Assembly (NCBI GenBank): GCA_012842105.1
Contig: DUTL01000295.1
Coordinates: 1-9,367 of the forward strand
DNA length: 9,367 nt
Direction of reading: 5' to 3'
From: Candidatus Fermentithermobacillaceae bacterium
GTDB taxonomy: Bacteria; Bacillota; Sulfobacillia; Fermentithermobacillales; Fermentithermobacillaceae
The position numbers were made by a program, and so were the translations under genes. The notes under the pieces were generated by a model, which made no database searches, was not told where the DNA came from, and worked only from the letters and a program-made list of their open reading frames with translations. Of the stretch, positions 6,723 to 9,367 are shown piece by piece. Numbering within the stretch: position 1 is the stretch's first letter; every line of letters begins with the position of its first letter.

Positions 6723-7184
6723 TTACTGTTTGACCAAAGCGATAACTTCTACTTCAACCGAACAGTTGAGGGGAAGCGCTGTTACACCAATGGCCGACCT
6801 TGCGTGCTTACCCTTGTCGCCGAAAACCTCCACAAACAGGTCAGAAGCTCCGTTAATCACTTTCGGGGCATCGGTAAAATCAGGGGAGGATGCCACAAAA
6901 CCTGTTACCTTGACTATGCGTTCTACATTATCCAAAGAACCTGCAACACTCTTGATAGCAGCCATAGCATTAAGGGCACATTGTTTTGCTTCTTCGTATG
7001 CTTCTTCCAAGGTGACCTCATTGCCTACTTTGCCTGCAACCTTTAGTTTTCCGTCTCTAAACGGAGTCTGGCCTGAAACGTAGACCCAATTGCCTGCCTT
7101 TACCGCAGGGACATAAGATGCAACCGGTGCCGGAACTTGTGGAAGGGACAGCCCTAGTTTGGTTAATTTCTCTTCGATTTTCAT
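6723..7184 (-). CDS. RidA/YjgF-family protein
   Basis: RidA-family proteins hydrolyse reactive enamine/imine intermediates released by PLP enzymes to the keto acid and ammonia; some subfamilies have other roles. The 153-residue protein is of the longer subtype. It shows VYVSGQTPFRDGKLKVAGKVG (34-54), EEAYEEAKQCALNAMAAI (60-77), VKVTGFVASSPDF (92-104), VINGASDLFVEVFGDKG (109-125), and HARSAIGVTALP (127-138) with Arg129 at the position of the catalytic arginine of RidA, followed by VEVEVIAL. ATG 7184 has a GGGGG ribosome binding site 8 bases upstream. As first gene of the train beside a cobalamin mutase, it may remove an unstable enamine or amino-carbonyl product, which hints that the mutase substrate is an amine or amino acid. 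That link is inference. Confidence 0.9.
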   Translation of the reverse strand: MKIEEKLTKLGLSLPQVPAPVASYVPAVKAGNWVYVSGQTPFRDGKLKVAGKVGNEVTLEEAYEEAKQCALNAMAAIKSVAGSLDNVERIVKVTGFVASSPDFTDAPKVINGASDLFVEVFGDKGKHARSAIGVTALPLNCSVEVEVIALVKQ

Positions 7185-7237
7185 GATATGTACCCCCTAG
7201 TTGGTCACAAAAATGTAATATAGGCTGAGATTTGCCT

Positions 7238-7272
7238 CATCAGTGATGAAGTAGTCATCATGATAATATCAT
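7238..7272. promoter_or_regulatory. Cluster of TGATG/CATCA dyads, candidate operator
   Basis: Three overlapping or adjoining perfect dyads: CATCA-G-TGATG (7238-7248), TGATGA-5-TCATCA (7244-7260) and ATGATA-A-TATCAT (7260-7272). All share a TGAT half-site. They cover the -10 box and start region of the candidate operon promoter, where a repressor would block transcription. The FCD-domain regulator encoded in the same operon is the natural candidate to bind. The sequence is not the usual FadR-type TGGT-N3-ACCA. Confidence 0.5.
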
Positions 7273-7291
7273 CCAAATATTTTACATACAA
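7263..7291 (-). promoter_or_regulatory. Candidate sigma-A promoter of the RidA-mutase operon
   Basis: On the minus strand TTGTAT (7291-7286) and TATTAT (7268-7263) are 17 bases apart. The -10 box matches 5 of 6 consensus positions and the -35 box 3 of 6. Transcription would start near 7256 and give a leader of about 70 bases before ATG 7184. Another perfect TATAAT on the same strand (7474-7469) without a good -35 box could give a longer leader. Confidence 0.42.
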
Positions 7292-7358
7292 CAGCAAGTT
7301 CCTTAGCAGTCCGTCACCGGGGCTGCCCATCTCTGAGAAGCCGCGTTCCGTTGGCAAT

Positions 7359-7410
7359 CACCGGAAGTATGCTTGCTTCAGGGCGGTGCATCGTTGAGCC
7401 CGAAGGCTCA
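7359..7410. other. Pair of hairpins in intergenic DNA
   Basis: First hairpin: CACCG (7359-7363) with CGGTG (7384-7388), enclosing GAAG/CTTC (7364-7367 and 7376-7379) with a four-base bulge. Second hairpin: TGAGCC-CGAA-GGCTCA (7395-7410). As minus-strand RNA the second loop becomes C(UUCG)G, the very stable tetraloop. This favours a minus-strand transcript from upstream, perhaps a longer leader of the RidA operon or a small RNA. No T-run follows on either strand. Confidence 0.4.
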
Positions 7411-7449
7411 TCCTTTCATCTCACCTGCTTTGCCTGGGCCGAACTTTCG

Positions 7450-7478
7450 TTGTGGCAAACTCGTCTATATTATATAAA
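7450..7478 (+). promoter_or_regulatory. Candidate promoter of the phosphoesterase gene
   Basis: TTGTGG (7450-7455) and TATAAA (7473-7478) are separated by 17 bases. A perfect 7-bp dyad TCTATAT/ATATAGA (7464-7470 and 7480-7486) spans the -10 box and could be an operator. Transcription would start near 7485 and give a leader of about 150 bases containing the inverted repeat at 7515-7614. Confidence 0.42.
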
Positions 7479-7514
7479 CATATAGATGGGCAATAGCGGA
7501 AAAATCGCATGCCT

Positions 7515-7614
7515 TGTTCCGGCATTGTTTCAAACGTTTTTCGAGGCCGCATAGGCCGCAGCCTCTGCAAAGCAGAGGGCCAGTGTTCCAAAACGGTTTG
7601 AACCAGCGGAAACA
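7515..7614 (+). other. Long imperfect inverted repeat in the phosphoesterase leader
   Basis: The outer arms TTCAAACGTTTT (7529-7540) and AAAACGGTTTGAA (7590-7602) pair with one bulged base, and flanking TGTTCCG and CGGAAACA can extend the stem. Inside, GCCTCTGC (7561-7568) can pair either backward with GAGGC (7543-7547) or forward with GCAGAGG (7572-7578, loop AAA). The two choices exclude each other, an attenuator-like design, but neither stem has a following T-run. GGCCGCA is also directly repeated (7545-7551 and 7554-7560). It ends just before the GGAGGG ribosome binding site. Confidence 0.45.
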
Positions 7615-7633
7615 TGAGGAGGGCTAGGCCTGT

Positions 7634-8518
7634 TTGACTACTATAACCGTTAAATCACCATGGGTTGTGGCGCTTGTGGTTGCAGGGATAGTCGCATACT
7701 TTTTGTACCTCGAAAACACCTGCCTTCAAGTGACCAAATATGAAATCAGCTGCTGTAACTTGCCTCAGGATTTCGACGGGTTCAAAATAGCCCTGGTTTC
7801 AGATCTTCACGGCAACAAATTTGGAGACGCACAGTCAGGACTTGTATCCGCCATAAGTGAGTTTGAGCCAGACATAATAGCTATTGCCGGCGATCTGGTT
7901 GATGAAAGGGATTTCACCCTGGCTCCTGCGCTTTCACTTCTTGAAGGGATTCACGGTTTGGCGCCGGCCTACTATGTATGCGGTAATCATGAGGTATGTT
8001 CAGGCAATCTTCACTCCATTCAAACCCAATTGGAACGCTTTGGAGTCCATGCATTGAGAAACCAGGCGATCAGCTTCACCAGAGGGAATAGCAAACTTGC
8101 AGTAGCGGGCCTTGATGACCCTTTGAACTTTGAAACACGGTTCGGCCAGCAAAAGAGGCACGTAGGCCAGATCCTGTCCCAGATCACAAGCCATGTGGCA
8201 GGTGCAACTTTCACAATTCTCCTTTCCCATAGGCCCGAGTTCATAGATACTTACGCAGCTCATGACATAAGCCTGGTACTGTCGGGCCATGCTCACGGAG
8301 GGCTTGTCCGCCTGCCTGGAATAGGTGGGCTCATAGCGCCCGGGCAGGGGCTTATGCCTCGCTACACTAACGGAGTATATGCAAGCGGCAACACTGTGAT
8401 GGTCGTAAGCAGGGGCCTTGGAAACAGCGGGGCGCTTCAGGTAAGAATCTTCAACCGCCCTGAACTTGTTCTGATTACTCTGAGAGCAAATGATGAGCTT
8501 AGCTTCCAAACACCATAA
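7634..8518 (+). CDS. Membrane-anchored metallophosphoesterase (YkuE/YaeI type)
   Basis: A calcineurin-like phosphoesterase with a two-metal active site, probably acting on a phosphodiester or pyrophosphate at the outer face of the membrane. The 294-residue protein starts with one transmembrane segment (about 9-27) as signal anchor. The metal-binding motifs are all present: SDLHG (56-60), GDLVD (86-90), GNHE (117-120), SHRPE (198-202) and GHAHGG (218-223). The length and spacing fit the YkuE/YaeI group, whose members include UDP-2,3-diacylglucosamine hydrolase-like and lipid-linked phosphatases; substrate here is unknown. The start is TTG at 7634, with GAGGAGGG about 10 bases upstream; no in-frame ATG lies near. 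It is alone on the plus strand, divergent from the RidA operon, and its last 20 bases overlap the end of spmB. Confidence 0.88.
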   Translation: MTTITVKSPWVVALVVAGIVAYFLYLENTCLQVTKYEISCCNLPQDFDGFKIALVSDLHGNKFGDAQSGLVSAISEFEPDIIAIAGDLVDERDFTLAPALSLLEGIHGLAPAYYVCGNHEVCSGNLHSIQTQLERFGVHALRNQAISFTRGNSKLAVAGLDDPLNFETRFGQQKRHVGQILSQITSHVAGATFTILLSHRPEFIDTYAAHDISLVLSGHAHGGLVRLPGIGGLIAPGQGLMPRYTNGVYASGNTVMVVSRGLGNSGALQVRIFNRPELVLITLRANDELSFQTP

Positions 8519-9038
8519 GCCTCCAGATTGTAAACCCTGTCACAAAGCCGATCAAATCCCCAATCAAGCAGGCCGGCAATGCGTGCTTTGACTTTCGTAT
8601 GCCTACCGATCCAAAGTAAAGGGTTACTACGTAAAAGGTTGTATCAGTTGCGCCCTGCAAGATTGATGCAAGAAGGCCCGTTGAAGTATCGGGCCCGTGA
8701 ATGCGCAATATGTCCCCGGTTATGGCAAGAGATCCGCTGCCGCTTATGGGCCTGGTGATTATCAGCGGGAGAACTTCAGCCGGTATTCCCAGAGGTTTGA
8801 GGAAACGGCTTAGATACCTGGATACAAGTTCCAACGCTCCTGAACCTCTGAAACACGAAATACCTACGAATATTGCAACCAGGTATGGAAGTGTGCCGGT
8901 AACCACTCTCAACCCTTCTTCGGCGCCTTTCACAAACGTCTCATAAACTCGCACTCCCTTAGCCCAAGCATATAGCGGTACTCCAATAAGAATCACCGGA
9001 AAAGCATACACTCCCAGGTTTGCCAGGAAGAACATCAT
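8499..9038 (-). CDS. spmB: Spore maturation protein B
   Basis: SpmB is an integral membrane protein of the nucleoside-recognition (Gate) family. In Bacillus subtilis SpmA and SpmB are needed for spore core dehydration and heat resistance, and the pair has been implicated in spore uptake or membrane function. The 179-residue length is normal. Visible are an N-terminal transmembrane helix (5-26), the KGAEEGLRVVTGTLPYLVAIFVGISCFRGSGAL region in the first half, ITRPISGSGSLAITGDIL (near 93-110) and SILQGATDTTFYVVTLYFGSVGI (near 124-146), with a hydrophobic C-terminus. ATG 9038 is followed directly by a second ATG; GAGGGGG lies 9 bases before the first. Upstream is spmA, but the gap of 79 bases holds an inverted repeat. 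Its 3' end converges with the phosphoesterase gene. Confidence 0.93.
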   Translation of the reverse strand: MMFFLANLGVYAFPVILIGVPLYAWAKGVRVYETFVKGAEEGLRVVTGTLPYLVAIFVGISCFRGSGALELVSRYLSRFLKPLGIPAEVLPLIITRPISGSGSLAITGDILRIHGPDTSTGLLASILQGATDTTFYVVTLYFGSVGIRKSKHALPACLIGDLIGFVTGFTIWRLMVFGS

Positions 9039-9075
9039 ACCTGTTTACCCCCTCGTTTTCCAAGTAGATGCAGAC

Positions 9076-9137
9076 ACGTTCGGGACGGTCCTAAACGTTT
9101 CATTCAAATGAAACGTTTAGGACCGTCCCCGATGTAT
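9076..9137. repeat. Dispersed repeat copies 3 and 4, head to head
   Basis: One copy of the TTTAGGACCGTCCC repeat runs on the minus strand (about 9111-9076) and another on the plus strand (about 9107-9137), giving a head-to-head pair. The minus copy continues as CCCGAACG like copy 1; the plus copy continues as CCCCGATG, closer to copy 2. The left flank of the region thus has one copy beyond NAPRT and another at 289, and the right flank has this pair. Confidence 0.65.
9082..9129. repeat. Perfect 23-bp inverted repeat between spmB and spmA
   Basis: GGGACGGTCC at 9082 starts a 23-base arm to 9104; the exact complement occupies 9107-9129, separated by the bases CA. Transcribed, it would fold into a near-perfect 48-base hairpin between spmA and spmB. 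It also contains the stop codon of spmA (9119-9117). It has no T-run and reads through the operon, so it may act as an mRNA processing or stability element rather than a terminator. Confidence 0.85.
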
Positions 9138-9367
9138 CAACTTGTGAGCCAGTAGGCCTGCGCCAGTTGCTGCTAATCCGGCTACAGCGGTTGGGCCCGC
9201 AACTATAGCCGGGCTTTGTGAGCCTAGAGCTGCCCTAAGCGCTATGACTCCCGATGGGAAAATACAAAAGCCTGCTGCGCTAATTACAACCAAAGTGATC
9301 ATCGAATGGATTGCCCTGTCGCTTTCACCGTGAACTTGCTTTATCTCGGCCATGGCCTTGAGGCCAA
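9117..9367 (-). CDS. spmA: Spore maturation protein A, C-terminal part
   Basis: Partial gene; the 5' end is beyond the right edge. The frame is open to the edge, beginning GLKAMAEIKQVHGESDRA, which matches the GLKAM-EQMKK region in the middle to late part of SpmA, then SMITLVVISAAGFCIFPSGVIALRAAL and a last hydrophobic stretch AGPTAVAGLAATGAGLLAHKL. ATG 9353 is internal, not the true start. SpmA works with SpmB in spore core dehydration. The last codons, HRGRS then TAA, are encoded by the dispersed repeat, so the native C-terminus may have been altered. Gene order spmA-spmB agrees with Bacillus and clostridia. Confidence 0.9.
   Translation of the reverse strand, partial: GLKAMAEIKQVHGESDRAIHSMITLVVISAAGFCIFPSGVIALRAALGSQSPAIVAGPTAVAGLAATGAGLLAHKLIHRGRS

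Larger units (their letters stand above)
7185..7633. other. Regulatory intergenic region between divergent genes
   Basis: This 449-base gap separates the RidA-led minus-strand operon from the plus-strand phosphoesterase. From left to right it holds a candidate minus promoter with a cluster of TGATG/CATCA dyads (7238-7291), two hairpins (7359-7410), an AT-rich island with a dyad and promoter-like boxes in both directions (7450-7486), and a long imperfect inverted repeat (7515-7614) in front of the phosphoesterase. A minus-strand frame at 7421-7615 has no coding character. I see no known riboswitch class. Confidence 0.6.

Noticed and set aside
7295..7440. T-box or known riboswitch, including a cobalamin riboswitch
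   Set aside because: Pieces such as GGAACGCGG recall a T-box, but no full consensus, no antiterminator/terminator pair and no B12-box are visible.
7421..7615. Minus-strand 64-codon frame
   Set aside because: It runs through the long inverted repeat and an AT-rich promoter island and has no protein-like character.
1..9367. CRISPR array, tRNA or rRNA genes, transposase
   Set aside because: No regularly spaced repeats, cloverleaf, rRNA-like sequence or transposase motifs were seen; the dispersed repeats are too few and irregularly placed for CRISPR.

Overview
The window looks like a chromosomal segment of an anaerobic, endospore-forming member of the Bacillota (class Clostridia). The evidence is the spore maturation pair spmA/spmB, an RsuA/RluB-type pseudouridine synthase of the spmAB-rluB neighbourhood seen in Bacillus and clostridia, strong GGAGG-type ribosome binding sites, GTG and TTG starts, and an adenosylcobalamin-enzyme cluster typical of amino-acid-fermenting anaerobes. 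Base composition is moderate. Genus cannot be fixed from the sequence alone.

Layout, left to right. 1-372 is gene-poor, with hairpins and one copy of a dispersed repeat. 373-690 holds an open frame without a usable start codon that looks like a truncated membrane protein. A second repeat copy lies at 781-811. Next comes a long minus-strand gene train, read from right to left: RidA-family protein (7184-6723), FCD-domain regulator (6655-5921), a 76-residue small protein (5907-5677), a cobalamin-dependent mutase (5675-3834), a KamB-like reactivase P-loop protein (3721-2657), an RluB-type pseudouridine synthase (2635-1829) and nicotinate phosphoribosyltransferase (1866-820). Short gaps, overlaps and coupled starts suggest one operon. 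A 450-base intergenic region (7185-7633) carries the candidate operon promoter, a cluster of TGATG/CATCA dyads, further hairpins and a second promoter. That second promoter drives a plus-strand membrane-anchored metallophosphoesterase (7634-8518). The phosphoesterase converges on and overlaps spmB (9038-8499). A perfect 23-bp inverted repeat (9082-9129) separates spmB from spmA, whose 5' part lies beyond the right edge.

The most interesting part is the mutase cluster. The small protein resembles the N-terminal alpha/beta domain of KamE and the equivalent internal segment of OraE. The large protein carries a KamE/OraE-like B12 domain at its N-terminus and a TIM-barrel-like catalytic part behind it, the reverse of OraE order. 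The next gene resembles KamB, a subunit of the lysine 5,6-aminomutase reactivase. The lysine that holds PLP in KamE/OraE (11 residues after the cobalt-ligand histidine), and the loop around it, are not visible here. The cluster may therefore encode an uncharacterised adenosylcobalamin mutase of unknown substrate, with its own regulator, RidA and reactivation factor, placed between the ancestrally neighbouring spmB and rluB. Family assignments were made by eye from remembered family features; no database search was run.
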